Positions 35,136 to 44,897 of a stretch of DNA of 64,000 nt are shown piece after piece. The notes below the pieces were generated by a model. It saw nothing but the letters and a program-made list of their open reading frames with translations, was not told the origin of the DNA and ran no database searches. Positions within the stretch are counted from its first letter, which is position 1; every line of letters begins with the position of its first letter. The stretch covers positions 248,001 to 312,000 of the forward strand of contig CAVYML010000001.1 of assembly GCA_963769605.1 (NCBI GenBank), given 5' to 3'. The position numbers were made by a program, and so were the translations under genes. This stretch comes from Fen-1254 sp963769605 (GTDB lineage Bacteria > Bacteroidota > Ignavibacteria > UBA10030).

Positions 35136-36230
35136 GTGCCGGAAAGGTTTCACGAAAAAGGATTCATGGAAAAAACAAAAGGGAGCAAAAAAAAAATATT
35201 CTGGGGAATAGGTGCCCTTCTATTTCTTTTCATTGTTTTTGCGATTCGATTTATTATCTCGTCTTCTGACGCAAATTCCCGGCGGCAGGGAGTGGCACTC
35301 GTAAAAATCCAGAAACCATTCCGTGAAGATGTCAGGTCTATTCTATCCTATACGGGAGATGCTCTTCCTATACAGCAGGCGGCTATCTATGCAAAGGTTG
35401 CAGGCAACTTAGACCGTAACTATATGGAAATGGGATCGTTTGTACATGCCGGTACTATGCTTGCTTTGATCGATACGACGGAATTGTATCAGGTCTACCA
35501 GCAGACCGGAGCGACGTACGAAAATACGCTCTTGTTGTTTGAGCGAACGAAACAACTTTCAGATAAGAGGCTCGCATCCCAGCAAGATGTCGATAATGCG
35601 AAAGCGGCAATGAAAGTTGCAAAGGCTAATTTTGACGCGGCCGTCACTCATCTCAGTTATGCTCATATTATAGCGCCGTTCGACGGGTTTGTAACAAAAC
35701 GATTTCTGGATGCAGGCGCGTTAGTTACGGCAAGCAATACCACGCTCTTTACCATGATGAATCTCGACAGTGTAAAAATAATCGTTTCAATCCCGGAAAA
35801 GGATTTGCAGCAGATGTACCGTGTGCGTACGGCCTCGATCACATTCGATGCCCTGCCGGGACAGCAATTCACGGGACACGTCAGCCGCTTTAGCGAAGCT
35901 GTGGATCTTTCGACTCGGACAATGGCGATCGAAGTGGATATTCCGAACCGATCGCGGATTATCAAACCGGGCATGTTTGCGACCATTTCATTCACTGTCG
36001 CCGAGAAGGCGGATGCCATTACAGTGCCGAACGATGCGCTGCTGAAAGACGATGCGGGATTTTACGTCTTTACGACTGAGGGAACCAAGGCGCGCAAAAT
36101 TTCCGTGAAAACGGGAGTTGAACAGAATTCCCACACTGAAATTCTTGCAGGTCTGACCGGTGAGGAAACGATTATCACAATCGGACAGCAATTCGTTAAG
36201 GACGGATCCGCAGTCTCTATTCAAAAATAA
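35136..36230 (+). CDS. RND efflux periplasmic adaptor (membrane fusion protein)
   Basis: 364 residues with an N-terminal membrane anchor (FWGIGALLFLFIVFAIRFII). Lipoyl half-motifs flank a helical hairpin: IQQAAIYAKVAGNLDRNYME, then YENTLLLFERTKQLSDKRLA, and ITHLSYAHIIAPFDGFVTKR in the AHIIAPFDG form. A beta-barrel domain (SIPEKDLQQM) and membrane-proximal domain (ADAITVPNDALLKDD) follow. It links the inner-membrane pump to an outer-membrane channel. GTG at 35136 has AAGGGG before it and is used here; ATG at 35166 is an alternative. The pump gene follows after 12 bases. Confidence 0.92.
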   Translation: MPERFHEKGFMEKTKGSKKKIFWGIGALLFLFIVFAIRFIISSSDANSRRQGVALVKIQKPFREDVRSILSYTGDALPIQQAAIYAKVAGNLDRNYMEMGSFVHAGTMLALIDTTELYQVYQQTGATYENTLLLFERTKQLSDKRLASQQDVDNAKAAMKVAKANFDAAVTHLSYAHIIAPFDGFVTKRFLDAGALVTASNTTLFTMMNLDSVKIIVSIPEKDLQQMYRVRTASITFDALPGQQFTGHVSRFSEAVDLSTRTMAIEVDIPNRSRIIKPGMFATISFTVAEKADAITVPNDALLKDDAGFYVFTTEGTKARKISVKTGVEQNSHTEILAGLTGEETIITIGQQFVKDGSAVSIQK

Positions 36231-36242
36231 TCGAGGTTCGTT

Positions 36243-39200
36243 ATGTGGCTGACGCGGCTCGCTTTGCGATATCCCATTTCTACATTTCTCTTTGCTATGA
36301 CGATCGTCCTGCTGGGATTTGTATCGCTTTCCCAGCTTCCCATCGATATGCTGCCGGATATTACCATTCCGGTCGTTACGACGGTAACATATTATACCGG
36401 TGCAAGCCCTCTCGATATGGAACAATCCGTAACAAGGCTGATTGAACGAACAGTCAGTTCGATTAACGATGTCGATTATGTACAGTCATCGACTCGCGAA
36501 GGCATTTCATTGGTGCGCGTCTTTTTTAACTGGAGTGCCAACACCGATGTCGGTCTGGTCGATTGCGTGCAGCGCGTGAACCGTGTTTTGAATCAGTTGC
36601 CCACCGGTATTACTCAGCCTTCGGTCCTTCGCTTCGATATTACGAATCTTCCGGTTTGTATTGTTGCCGTCGAAGGAGATATGGATGAGCGGGATTTATA
36701 CGATCTTGCCTACAATGTCATCGAACCGCAGATAGAACATATTGCAGGAGTTGCATCTGCAACCGTATCGGGAGGAAGAATACGGGAAATTCATATAACA
36801 TTGGACCGCAACCGGATCCAGGCTCTCGGATTGTCGCCGGTAACGATCTATAATGTTATCGCAAATTCCAATCTTATTATGCCTTCCGGCGACCTTAAAA
36901 CCGGTCTGTTTGATTATACTTTGAAGACCGAAAGCCTTTTCAATGTTGTCCGTCCGATGGAAGATATCGTGGTGGAGACCGTCAATAATGTTCCGGTTCG
37001 CATCAAGGATATCGGTTCAGTCGAAGACAGCTATCAGGAGCAGACGGAAATCGTTCGTGTCAACGGCAAACCGGGTGTTATCATGCGCGTTTTGAAAATG
37101 TCGAGTGCGAATACGGTCGAGGTTGTCGATAATGTCATGCGGAATGTCCCGAAGCTTACAGGGGTTCCTGCAACCGTTAAAATGACGGTTTCCTTCGATC
37201 AATCGGTTTATATACGCCAGACAATTTCCGGATTGCAGCGCGAGGCTATGCTCGGCGGAATTCTTGCTATGATCATTATTATTCTCTTCCTTCGCAATGT
37301 GCGCGGGACATTGATTATCCTTGTTGCTATTCCATTGTCGATCCTTATAACGTTTATTTTATTTCGATTCGGCAATACGACGCTGAACATCATGACCTTC
37401 GGCGGCCTGGCGCTTGCTGTGGGGCGGTTAGTTGACGATTCGATCGTAGAACTTGAGGCGATTTCCCGCCATTACAACATACGCAAGGAAGGTCAGACAA
37501 AACTCGAGGCGACGCTGGAGGCAGCCAAAGAAGTTGCTTCTCCAATCTTCGTTTCGACACTAACAACCGTTATCGTTTTTCTGCCGGTCGTTTTTCTAAG
37601 CGGTATTGCAAAGCTGCTGTTCATACCGTTGACATTGACGATTGCAGTGGCTTTATTCGGATCTTTTTTTGTTTCTCGTACGGTAACGCCGCTGATGTGT
37701 CTCAACTATCTGCCGCCGGAAAAAGAATTAAATCGCACATCGGCAAAATTTTCAGATCGCATGAGAGTCCTTTTTTTTGATATTCTGGAACGGATCGAAA
37801 ATTCTTATGAACGAATGCTCCGGCTGACGATGCGCAACCGAAAGTTCATAGTCGGCAGCATACTGCTGTTTGCCATTTTATCTTTCGGGCTGCTCTTCTT
37901 TATCGGAACGGAATTTTTTCCCGATCAGGATGAAAGCAAATTTTCTATAAATTTCAAATTGCCCGTCGGCTCGCGGTATGAAGAAACGGATTCCGTAGCA
38001 CGATCGCTGGAAAAGGATCTTCTTTCTTCTATTCCGGAAACACAGGTGCTGGTGACAGATGTCGGCATTACAACAAACACAAAGACAGGCGGCGGATTAG
38101 GCGGCGGCAATTCCGGAAGTCATGCAGCCAACATTCAAGTCGGACTTGTTTATCCTGATGAACGTCACCGATCGGTTTTTGAAATTGCGGCTGATGTCCG
38201 GCGGAGGTTCGCCCACATTCCCGGCATACAGACATTTGTAAACCCCGGCGGAATTTTGCGGCAGCTTCTCAATTTCGGATCGTCTGCTCCGATTGATGTG
38301 GAAATTCGCGGATTCGATCTGGAGACCGGCAGCGCGCTGGCAAATGAGATAGCGTTGATTGAACGTTCAGTCCCGGGAACAGCCGACGTCCAGATCAGCC
38401 GCGACGATAATTTGCCCGAATTACATATCAACATTGACCGAAATAAGGCAGGAGCGCTTGGAATCGATGTAGCAACAATATCCAATACCATTAATATCTG
38501 TATGAACGGTTCTGCTGCTTCGCTGTTCACGGATCCGATATCGGGAAATCAATACAATATTCTTGTCCGCCTGAATCAGGATTATCGCAATCAAATAGAA
38601 GATCTCAAAAAATTAACAGTTGCGACTGCGGGTGGACAGCAGGTATTGCTCGGCAATATTGCAACCATCGAACGGAAAGCTGGTCCGGTGCAGATAGACA
38701 GAAAATATCAGCAGCGTTTGGTTGAAGTGACCGCCAATGTTGTCGGACGCGATCTGGGAAGCGTGTCCGATGAAATCCAGCAAAAACTTCAAGGACTCAA
38801 TATCCCGCCGGGATTTGAAATCAAGCAGACGGGAAATGTTGAACAGCAGAAAAAAACATTCAGAGACCTCGGGCTTGCATTCGCACTCGCTATTATGCTG
38901 GTGTATGTTGTTATGGCGTCGCAGTTCCAATCGTTCATCGATCCGTTTATCATTATGTTCACCGTCCCGCTGGGTATTGCAGGAGTTTTCTGGACATTGT
39001 TCTTGACGCATACGACACTCTCCGTTACTTCGTTTCAAGGTGTCATCGTGATGGTCGGCATTGTCGTAAGCAATGGAATTCTGCTTGTCGATTATACGAA
39101 CCGTTTGCGCGCGAGCGGGCTGGAAATGCATGAGGCGGTTGTCAAGGGCGGAAAAACGCGATTGAAGCCGATTCTCATGACATCGCTTGCAACTGTACTG

Positions 39201-39383
39201 GGACTTATCCCTATGGCGATCGGTCTCGGCGGCGAATCTACGCAGGCTCCGCTTGCAATTGCCGTTATCGGAGGATTGACCTTTTCAACGATTCTAACAC
39301 TCTTTTTTGTACCTATTTTGTATACGATTTTTGAGGAACACTTGAAGCGTACCATTCATACTGAAGAAGAGGAAAAAGCCTGA
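36243..39383 (+). CDS. RND multidrug efflux permease (AcrB/MexB-like)
   Basis: 1046 residues, the family's usual length. The first helix (FLFAMTIVLLGFVSLSQLPI), the proton-relay helix with GGLALAVGRLVDDSIVELEA (the two adjacent Asp), the PLTLTIAVALFGSFFVSRTV block and the second-half MVGIVVSNGILLVDYTNRLR all match HAE1/HAE2-type pumps. Porter-domain repeats lie between. It exports drugs, bile-like compounds or lipids using the proton gradient. No TolC-type outer-membrane gene is in this operon, so it must use one coded elsewhere. Confidence 0.95.
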   Translation: MWLTRLALRYPISTFLFAMTIVLLGFVSLSQLPIDMLPDITIPVVTTVTYYTGASPLDMEQSVTRLIERTVSSINDVDYVQSSTREGISLVRVFFNWSANTDVGLVDCVQRVNRVLNQLPTGITQPSVLRFDITNLPVCIVAVEGDMDERDLYDLAYNVIEPQIEHIAGVASATVSGGRIREIHITLDRNRIQALGLSPVTIYNVIANSNLIMPSGDLKTGLFDYTLKTESLFNVVRPMEDIVVETVNNVPVRIKDIGSVEDSYQEQTEIVRVNGKPGVIMRVLKMSSANTVEVVDNVMRNVPKLTGVPATVKMTVSFDQSVYIRQTISGLQREAMLGGILAMIIIILFLRNVRGTLIILVAIPLSILITFILFRFGNTTLNIMTFGGLALAVGRLVDDSIVELEAISRHYNIRKEGQTKLEATLEAAKEVASPIFVSTLTTVIVFLPVVFLSGIAKLLFIPLTLTIAVALFGSFFVSRTVTPLMCLNYLPPEKELNRTSAKFSDRMRVLFFDILERIENSYERMLRLTMRNRKFIVGSILLFAILSFGLLFFIGTEFFPDQDESKFSINFKLPVGSRYEETDSVARSLEKDLLSSIPETQVLVTDVGITTNTKTGGGLGGGNSGSHAANIQVGLVYPDERHRSVFEIAADVRRRFAHIPGIQTFVNPGGILRQLLNFGSSAPIDVEIRGFDLETGSALANEIALIERSVPGTADVQISRDDNLPELHINIDRNKAGALGIDVATISNTINICMNGSAASLFTDPISGNQYNILVRLNQDYRNQIEDLKKLTVATAGGQQVLLGNIATIERKAGPVQIDRKYQQRLVEVTANVVGRDLGSVSDEIQQKLQGLNIPPGFEIKQTGNVEQQKKTFRDLGLAFALAIMLVYVVMASQFQSFIDPFIIMFTVPLGIAGVFWTLFLTHTTLSVTSFQGVIVMVGIVVSNGILLVDYTNRLRASGLEMHEAVVKGGKTRLKPILMTSLATVLGLIPMAIGLGGESTQAPLAIAVIGGLTFSTILTLFFVPILYTIFEEHLKRTIHTEEEEKA

Positions 39384-39402
39384 GTAGGAGAGTAGTTTCC
39401 TT

Positions 39403-39433
39403 TTGCAATTTTTCATCTTTTTTCGTATCTTAA
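39403..39433 (+). promoter_or_regulatory. FCB-type promoter before rpmE
   Basis: TTG at 39403-39405, 20-base spacer, then TATCTTAA at 39426-39433, close to TTG-N(19-21)-TAnnTTTG. Transcription would begin near 39438, giving a ~22-base leader that includes AAAGGT before the rpmE ATG. Confidence 0.5.
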
Positions 39434-39459
39434 ATATCAGAAAATTTGAAAGGTAGCGC

Positions 39460-39687
39460 ATGAAAGAAGGAATTCATCCTGTTTATAAGAAATCGATCGT
39501 CACCTGTGTGTGCGGAAATACGTTTGAAACACGTTCCACTATCGGCAACTTGCACATAGAAATTTGTTCCAGTTGTCACCCGTTCTTCACGGGGAAACAA
39601 AAACTTCTCGATTCTGCAGGACGCATAGATCGTTTTCGTAAAAAATATGCGAAAAAAGAGGCAGCACCGGTTTCAACAGGAGCATAA
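39460..39687 (+). CDS. rpmE: 50S ribosomal protein L31, zinc-binding type
   Basis: 75 residues. Zinc ligands are all kept: Cys16 and Cys18 (TCVCGN) and Cys36 and Cys39 (CSSCHPFFTG), so this is the C+ form. The tail after RKKY (AKKEAAPVSTGA) is a low-complexity extension. L31 bridges the subunits. It has its own promoter-like box and is followed by a good terminator. Confidence 0.96.
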   Translation: MKEGIHPVYKKSIVTCVCGNTFETRSTIGNLHIEICSSCHPFFTGKQKLLDSAGRIDRFRKKYAKKEAAPVSTGA

Positions 39688-39708
39688 CGAAAATTCGTCA
39701 AGAGAAAG

Positions 39709-39745
39709 AGCGGAATGTATCGGAAGAATGCATTCCGCTTTTTTA
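39709..39745 (+). terminator. Rho-independent terminator after rpmE
   Basis: AGCGGAATG (39709-39717) pairs with CATTCCGCT (39731-39739) and is followed by TTTTTATT. Confidence 0.85.
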
Positions 39746-39810
39746 TTCCATTAGGTTTTTTGAGGCACAAGAGTGAGAGAAGGCGCTCTCCCGCAGAGAA
39801 GGAGGGAACC

Positions 39811-41100
39811 ATGGTACGCCGCATCTGTATTTTTGAGGATTCCCAGTGCGCGCAATTTTTACCGCTTGTATATTTCCGGCCGGTCTACGATTTGCGCTGC
39901 GGAATATTCCAGTTAAAAGAAAAGATTCTTTTGCGCGTACCGAAGACCGCCGTTACGCTCCAATGCCGTTCATATCTTGCTGGGAGCGTTCAGTGCGATA
40001 ATCCCGGAATGTCCGTTAATGAAATTCTTGCCGACGAATGTCTTTTTATCAACGGCAGGGTTCTTGCTTCTCCAAAGCTTCTTAAGAAAATATTTTCATC
40101 GACTCCGGAAGACATCGCCTATACGCACGGTCATCAAATAGTTGCCGCTTCCGTGCATGGTGAGAACCTAAAAAAATTACGGGCAAGGCTCTCGGCGCCG
40201 CTCTCTCCTTCTGATTTTTCCGGCATCGTATCGGAAGAAATCGATGCCAACCTTGTTTCGTTTCCATGGGATCTCGTACAGAAGAATCCTGCTCAAATAG
40301 GGGAAGATTTTGCATTCATCGAAAAAATAATTGGTTCGAAAAAAAGAATTCAGGGAAAACTTGCGGCAGGTACATTTCTGAGCGGGAAAAAGAAGATCAT
40401 TATTGAACCGGGAGCAGTACTTCAACCGGGAAGCGTTTTAAATGCGGAACGAGGGCCTATCTATATCGGAAGAGGCGTTCAAATCTATCCGCAAACGGCC
40501 ATTTTCGGACCTGTCGCAATTCTTCAAAATTCAACGGTGAAAACCGGAGCGCAGATTTATGAAAATACAACCATAGGACCGGTGTGCAAAGTAGGAGGCG
40601 AAATCGAAGGATCGATTCTCCATGGATATTCCAATAAGCAGCATTCAGGATTTCTTGGACATTCATACATCGGTTCTTGGGTCAATCTCGGCGCGGGGAC
40701 TAATACAAGTGATCTTAAAAATAATTACAGCACGGTCAGAGTAACCCTCGGCGATCGGCAAGTGGATACGGGTCTGCAATTCGTCGGATTGACCATGGGG
40801 GATCATTCGAAAACAGCAATCGGTTCGAAGTTCAATACGGGAACAGTTATAGGTGCGTGCTGCAATATTTTCGGACCGGCATTCCCGAAAAAATATGTGC
40901 CGTCGTTTTCGTGGGGTGCGGCCGGCGAGGGAACCGTTGTCTACGCTGTCGAAAAAGCAATTGCAGCGGCAAAAAAAGCGATGGAACGAAGGGGCATTGC
41001 ACTGTCTCAAGTGGATGAAAAGATATTTCGTGTCGTATATGAAACGACTGTGCAGGAACGCCATGCTGAAGGAATTGAAGACGGGCAGGGAATGGAATGA
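39811..41100 (+). CDS. GlmU-like sugar nucleotidyltransferase family protein
   Basis: 429 residues from the ATG at 39811, which has GGAGGG at ideal distance; the open frame upstream runs through the terminator. The N-terminal ~200 residues fit the NTP_transf_4 type (ICIFEDSQCAQFLPLVYFRP, VYDLRCGIFQLKEKI). The second half is a left-handed beta-helix of hexapeptide repeats (IIEPGAVLQPGSVLNAERGP, GHSYIGSWVNLGAGTNTSDL, NNYSTVRV), as in GlmU. A role in nucleotide-sugar activation or acyl/acetyl transfer for envelope polysaccharide is likely. The stop overlaps the rsmB start by four bases. Confidence 0.82.
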   Translation: MVRRICIFEDSQCAQFLPLVYFRPVYDLRCGIFQLKEKILLRVPKTAVTLQCRSYLAGSVQCDNPGMSVNEILADECLFINGRVLASPKLLKKIFSSTPEDIAYTHGHQIVAASVHGENLKKLRARLSAPLSPSDFSGIVSEEIDANLVSFPWDLVQKNPAQIGEDFAFIEKIIGSKKRIQGKLAAGTFLSGKKKIIIEPGAVLQPGSVLNAERGPIYIGRGVQIYPQTAIFGPVAILQNSTVKTGAQIYENTTIGPVCKVGGEIEGSILHGYSNKQHSGFLGHSYIGSWVNLGAGTNTSDLKNNYSTVRVTLGDRQVDTGLQFVGLTMGDHSKTAIGSKFNTGTVIGACCNIFGPAFPKKYVPSFSWGAAGEGTVVYAVEKAIAAAKKAMERRGIALSQVDEKIFRVVYETTVQERHAEGIEDGQGME

Positions 41101-42491
41101 GCATACAGGACGCTGCAATCCCAAGAGAGAATATACAGCCGGCAGGAGCTTACACCGGTGCGCGCGGCGTGGCGATAAAAATCTTGAACCGCTTCGAACG
41201 CTCAGATGCCTATCTCGACAGACTCATTGAAGCCGAGCTGTCATCGGATGAATTAAACGAACTCGACAAAGGATTGATGAATGAAATTGTCACTGGAGTC
41301 GTTCGCTGGCGGATGAAATTAGATTGGGTGCTGACGGGTTTTTTCCACGGTAATTTTACAAAGGCGGAAACCAATATTAAAAATGCGCTCCGGATCGCTT
41401 TATATCAAATTATGTTCCTCGACCGGGTTCCGCAGTCGGCGGCTGTCAACGAAGCGGTCGAATTCATGAAGAAAGTACGGGGACAGAAAGTGGCCGATCT
41501 TGTCAATGCCATTCTCAGGAATATCATTCGCAACTTAGATGGAATTCGATATCCGGACCCTGCAGAAGATAAGGTGCGCCATCTTGCGGTAGTCGAATCT
41601 CATCCGATCTGGATGACGAAACGCTGGATCCAGAGATACGGATACGAACAGGCCCGGCAGTTGATGGCTGCAAATAATACAATCCCCGCTCTTTCTTTGC
41701 GTCTCAATCCGCTTAAAAAAGATATTGCATCGTTTCTCGATGCACTGAATAAAAATCAGATCCAATATGAACAGTCGAAATATTTGCCGAACTTTGTGCG
41801 GCTGCATCATATGGCGGGTATCGGCAAATCGGAAATGTTCCGCCAGGGTTTTTTTTCGGTGCAGGACGAAAGCGCCGGCATTCCGGTTGTGCTTCTCGAC
41901 CCGAAGCCGGGGGAACGTATTCTCGACCTCTGTGCGGCGCCGGGAGGAAAAACCACATTTATCGGAGAGTTGCTGAAGAACCAAGGTGAGATTATTGCCG
42001 TCGATAAGTATGAAACACGCGTCAATCTGGTGGCAAATGCATGCAAGCGTCTGGGGATTACAAATGTGTCATTAATTGCCGAAGATGCGGCGGCCATACA
42101 GCTTCCGCCGGCGGATAAAGTATTGGTCGATGTTCCCTGTTCGGGATTAGGCGTTATAGCCAAAAAACCGGACGCAAAATGGCTCAGGGAGCCGGAGGAT
42201 ATTGCGCGGCTGGCGGACATCCAATCAAAAATACTGGAAAATGCGGCAAACCATGTTAAACCCGGCGGTGCGCTGGTGTACAGCACATGCACGATCGAAC
42301 CGGAAGAAAATTTCGATCTCATAAAAAAATTCTTATCGCAACATCCGGAATTTGAAATTGATCCGGCGCAATCGTTTGTGAAACCGGAACTGGCTACAGC
42401 CAACGGCACGGTTGAAACCTTCCAGCACGAACACGGTATGGACGGATCGTTCTGTGTGAGGCTGAAGAAAATCAAGGAGGCTGGAAATTGA
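41097..42491 (+). CDS. rsmB: 16S rRNA m5C967 methyltransferase RsmB
   Basis: 464 residues. The N-terminal NusB-like domain (GVAIKILNRFERSDAYLDRL, GVVRWRMKLDWVLTGF, RVPQSAAVNEAVEFMK) is followed by a Rossmann methyltransferase with SAM motif LDLCAAPGGKTTFIGEL, and the two catalytic cysteines in DVPCSGLG and YSTCTIEPEEN. It methylates C967 of 16S rRNA. Coupled to the preceding gene by ATGA and to the next by TTGA overlap. Confidence 0.93.
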   Translation: MSIQDAAIPRENIQPAGAYTGARGVAIKILNRFERSDAYLDRLIEAELSSDELNELDKGLMNEIVTGVVRWRMKLDWVLTGFFHGNFTKAETNIKNALRIALYQIMFLDRVPQSAAVNEAVEFMKKVRGQKVADLVNAILRNIIRNLDGIRYPDPAEDKVRHLAVVESHPIWMTKRWIQRYGYEQARQLMAANNTIPALSLRLNPLKKDIASFLDALNKNQIQYEQSKYLPNFVRLHHMAGIGKSEMFRQGFFSVQDESAGIPVVLLDPKPGERILDLCAAPGGKTTFIGELLKNQGEIIAVDKYETRVNLVANACKRLGITNVSLIAEDAAAIQLPPADKVLVDVPCSGLGVIAKKPDAKWLREPEDIARLADIQSKILENAANHVKPGGALVYSTCTIEPEENFDLIKKFLSQHPEFEIDPAQSFVKPELATANGTVETFQHEHGMDGSFCVRLKKIKEAGN

Positions 42492-43702
42492 ATTTTACAG
42501 AAGCGATTCTGGCAGAGTTACAACAGCTTGAAGCCGGCAATTTGACCAAACACGAAACCGCCCTGCAATCGCCGCAGGGAGGGAAAGTGATAGTCAATGG
42601 GAAGAAGGTTGTTATGCTTGCTTCCAATAATTATCTCGGATTGTCGAATCATCCTGCCGTGCGCAAAGCGGCTATCGAGGGAATCCGAACCTACGGTTAC
42701 GGACTGGCATCCGTACGGTTCTTAACGGGAACACAAACCATACATCTGGAATTGGAAAAAACCATTTCAAGATTCTTGCATGTCGAAGATACGATTCTTT
42801 TTTCCTCTTCCTTTGCAGCCAATGTTGCATTTTTTCAAGCGGTGACGAACGAAAAACTTGGATGCGAATCGTATAAAGATGTTCTTTACAGCGATCGGTT
42901 GAATCATGCAAGCATCATCGACGGCCAGCGGCTGTGTAAATCGGAAACGACCGACCGGAAAATTTATGCACACAGCGATATGCAGGATCTCGAGCGGCAA
43001 TTAGAAGAAGATAAAAACAAGGGATACCGGTTCCGCATTATTGCGACCGACGGAGTATTTAGCATGGAAGGGGATCTTGCCCCTCTTGCGGAGATCTTTG
43101 CACTGGCAAAAAAATACGATGCACTGATTTTCATCGACGATGCGCATGGTATCGGAGTCTGCGGAAAAACCGGCAGAGGAACAGCGGAAGAGTTCGGTCT
43201 GACCGGGGCTGTCGATATAACCGTCGGTACGCTCGGAAAAGCCATCGGTGGAGCAGCGGGCGGTTTCATCAGCGGTTCAAAAGCATTGATCGAATATATG
43301 CGCCAGAAAGGGCGGCCGTATATTTTTTCCAATACTCTTCCTCCGGCGATTGTCTGCGGATCTCTTGCAGCGTTTCATCTTCTGACAAAAGATAAGTCGA
43401 TTGTCCGGCGTCTGCACGAAAACACGGTATATTTCCGTAAAGAGATCGCCGCGCTGGGTTTTCGTATTATCCCGGGGATTCATCCGATCGTCCCGATCAT
43501 GCTCGCAGAGGCATCGATTGCACAAGAAATGAGCGCGGAGTTATTGAAGGCAGGAGTGTACATCAAAGGCCTTTGGTATCCTGTCGTCCCAAAAGGCGAA
43601 GCCCGGTTGAGAGCGCAAATCTCTGCAGCTCTGGGAAAAAAGGACATCGATCGCGCCCTGGAAGCTTTTCATAAGGTCGGTAAAAAGATGAAACTTTTGT
43701 AA
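42488..43702 (+). CDS. kbl: 2-amino-3-ketobutyrate CoA ligase (glycine C-acetyltransferase)
   Basis: 404 residues of the alpha-oxoamine synthase family. The PLP lysine is Lys251 in TLGKAIGG; FIDDAHGIGV at 215-224 holds the PLP-binding Asp/His. The segment GLASVRFLTGTQTIHLELE fits Kbl better than BioF, in which case it cleaves 2-amino-3-ketobutyrate to glycine and acetyl-CoA in threonine breakdown; BioF or SPT-like activity is the alternative. The start is TTG at 42488, supported by AAGGAGG seven bases upstream and overlap with the rsmB stop. No threonine dehydrogenase is adjacent. Confidence 0.82.
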   Translation: MNFTEAILAELQQLEAGNLTKHETALQSPQGGKVIVNGKKVVMLASNNYLGLSNHPAVRKAAIEGIRTYGYGLASVRFLTGTQTIHLELEKTISRFLHVEDTILFSSSFAANVAFFQAVTNEKLGCESYKDVLYSDRLNHASIIDGQRLCKSETTDRKIYAHSDMQDLERQLEEDKNKGYRFRIIATDGVFSMEGDLAPLAEIFALAKKYDALIFIDDAHGIGVCGKTGRGTAEEFGLTGAVDITVGTLGKAIGGAAGGFISGSKALIEYMRQKGRPYIFSNTLPPAIVCGSLAAFHLLTKDKSIVRRLHENTVYFRKEIAALGFRIIPGIHPIVPIMLAEASIAQEMSAELLKAGVYIKGLWYPVVPKGEARLRAQISAALGKKDIDRALEAFHKVGKKMKLL

Positions 43703-43745
43703 TTGATCATCGGTCCGGAAAAACATACAACATCAATAAGAGATC

Positions 43746-44882
43746 ATGGCAGAAAAATCCCGTCTTGTCTTTATCGATTTGCTGCGCGGCTGGGCAGTAC
43801 TCGTTATGGTGGAGGTTCATGTTTTCAACGCTTTTATGATACCTGCCTATCGTGAAACGCAATGGTTTGAAATATTGAATTTTATCAACGGACTTGTCGC
43901 TCCCAGTTTTATTTTTATTTCCGGTTTTGTATTTGTCGTGGCCAGTCAGAGAAAATTAGAGTCGTTTCGCACCTTTGGTTCCGATTTTTGGCGTCAGATT
44001 TGGAGAATCGGATTAGTGATGATCATCGGTTATTATCTGCATCTTCCGTTCTTCTCGTTGCGCAGGATGTTGACGGAAACGACGGAATCGGGATGGCTGC
44101 AGTTCTATCAAACGGATGTGCTTCAGTGTATCGCTGTCGGATTGTTCATTCTGTTTATGGTGCGCATTTTTATCCGGAACAATCGGTGGTATAAACATGC
44201 ATTGCTTTTTTCCGGACTTTTTGTATGCGGGCTTTCTCCGTTTCTTTCCGATATCGATTTTGTCCGGTTTATTCATCCATCGATCGCGGCATATATCAAC
44301 GGCAGACACTTTTCCTTATTCCCGCTGTTTCCGTGGATGGGATTTATGCTGTTTGCCGGTTATTGTGCCGCGAATTATATCGAAGCGCGCAGGGACAATC
44401 GTGAACGAAAGTTTATCATTCGTATGGCGGCTGCCGGATTCTTGATGCTGTCAGCCGGACTTGTCCCGGCTTTATGGCAGTACGAAATTCTCGGAAGATT
44501 TTCAGATATCCGGTCAAATCCATTTTTCTTTTTCGAACGGCTCGGCATCGTTATCCTGTGCCTTGCTCTTTGCTGGTGGTACGCCGGCTGGAGAAAAACA
44601 TCGTCATCGTTCATTCTGCCCTTGAGCAGACAATCGCTACTGGCATATACGGCGCATCTGATCGTTATCTACGGGCAGTGGTGGCGCGAACGGAGCCTCT
44701 GGTATTATTACGGTCATTTATTCACGCCTCTGATGTGTTGTCTCTGGACGGCTCTTTTGCTCGGAGCCGTCATTCTCGTTTCGTCGCTGTGGGATTGGTT
44801 AAAGCGGGATCATCTTCCGCTCGCACAGACTATATTCGGTGTTGTTGCTGTAACAACGGCAGTCATATTTATTTCCCGATAA
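43746..44882 (+). CDS. DUF1624/heparan acetyltransferase-like membrane protein
   Basis: 378 residues with about ten membrane segments. The opening RLVFIDLLRGWAVLVMVEVH matches the conserved D-x-x-R-G start with a functional His in the first helix (VEVHVFNAF), and later SRQSLLAYTAHLIVIYG matches the end of DUF1624/YeiB-type proteins. These enzymes move acetyl groups across the membrane onto sugars; the substrate here is unknown. Lies in the same run as rsmB, kbl and rmuC. Confidence 0.75.
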   Translation: MAEKSRLVFIDLLRGWAVLVMVEVHVFNAFMIPAYRETQWFEILNFINGLVAPSFIFISGFVFVVASQRKLESFRTFGSDFWRQIWRIGLVMIIGYYLHLPFFSLRRMLTETTESGWLQFYQTDVLQCIAVGLFILFMVRIFIRNNRWYKHALLFSGLFVCGLSPFLSDIDFVRFIHPSIAAYINGRHFSLFPLFPWMGFMLFAGYCAANYIEARRDNRERKFIIRMAAAGFLMLSAGLVPALWQYEILGRFSDIRSNPFFFFERLGIVILCLALCWWYAGWRKTSSSFILPLSRQSLLAYTAHLIVIYGQWWRERSLWYYYGHLFTPLMCCLWTALLLGAVILVSSLWDWLKRDHLPLAQTIFGVVAVTTAVIFISR

Positions 44883-44897
44883 ACGAAAGCAGGGTTT

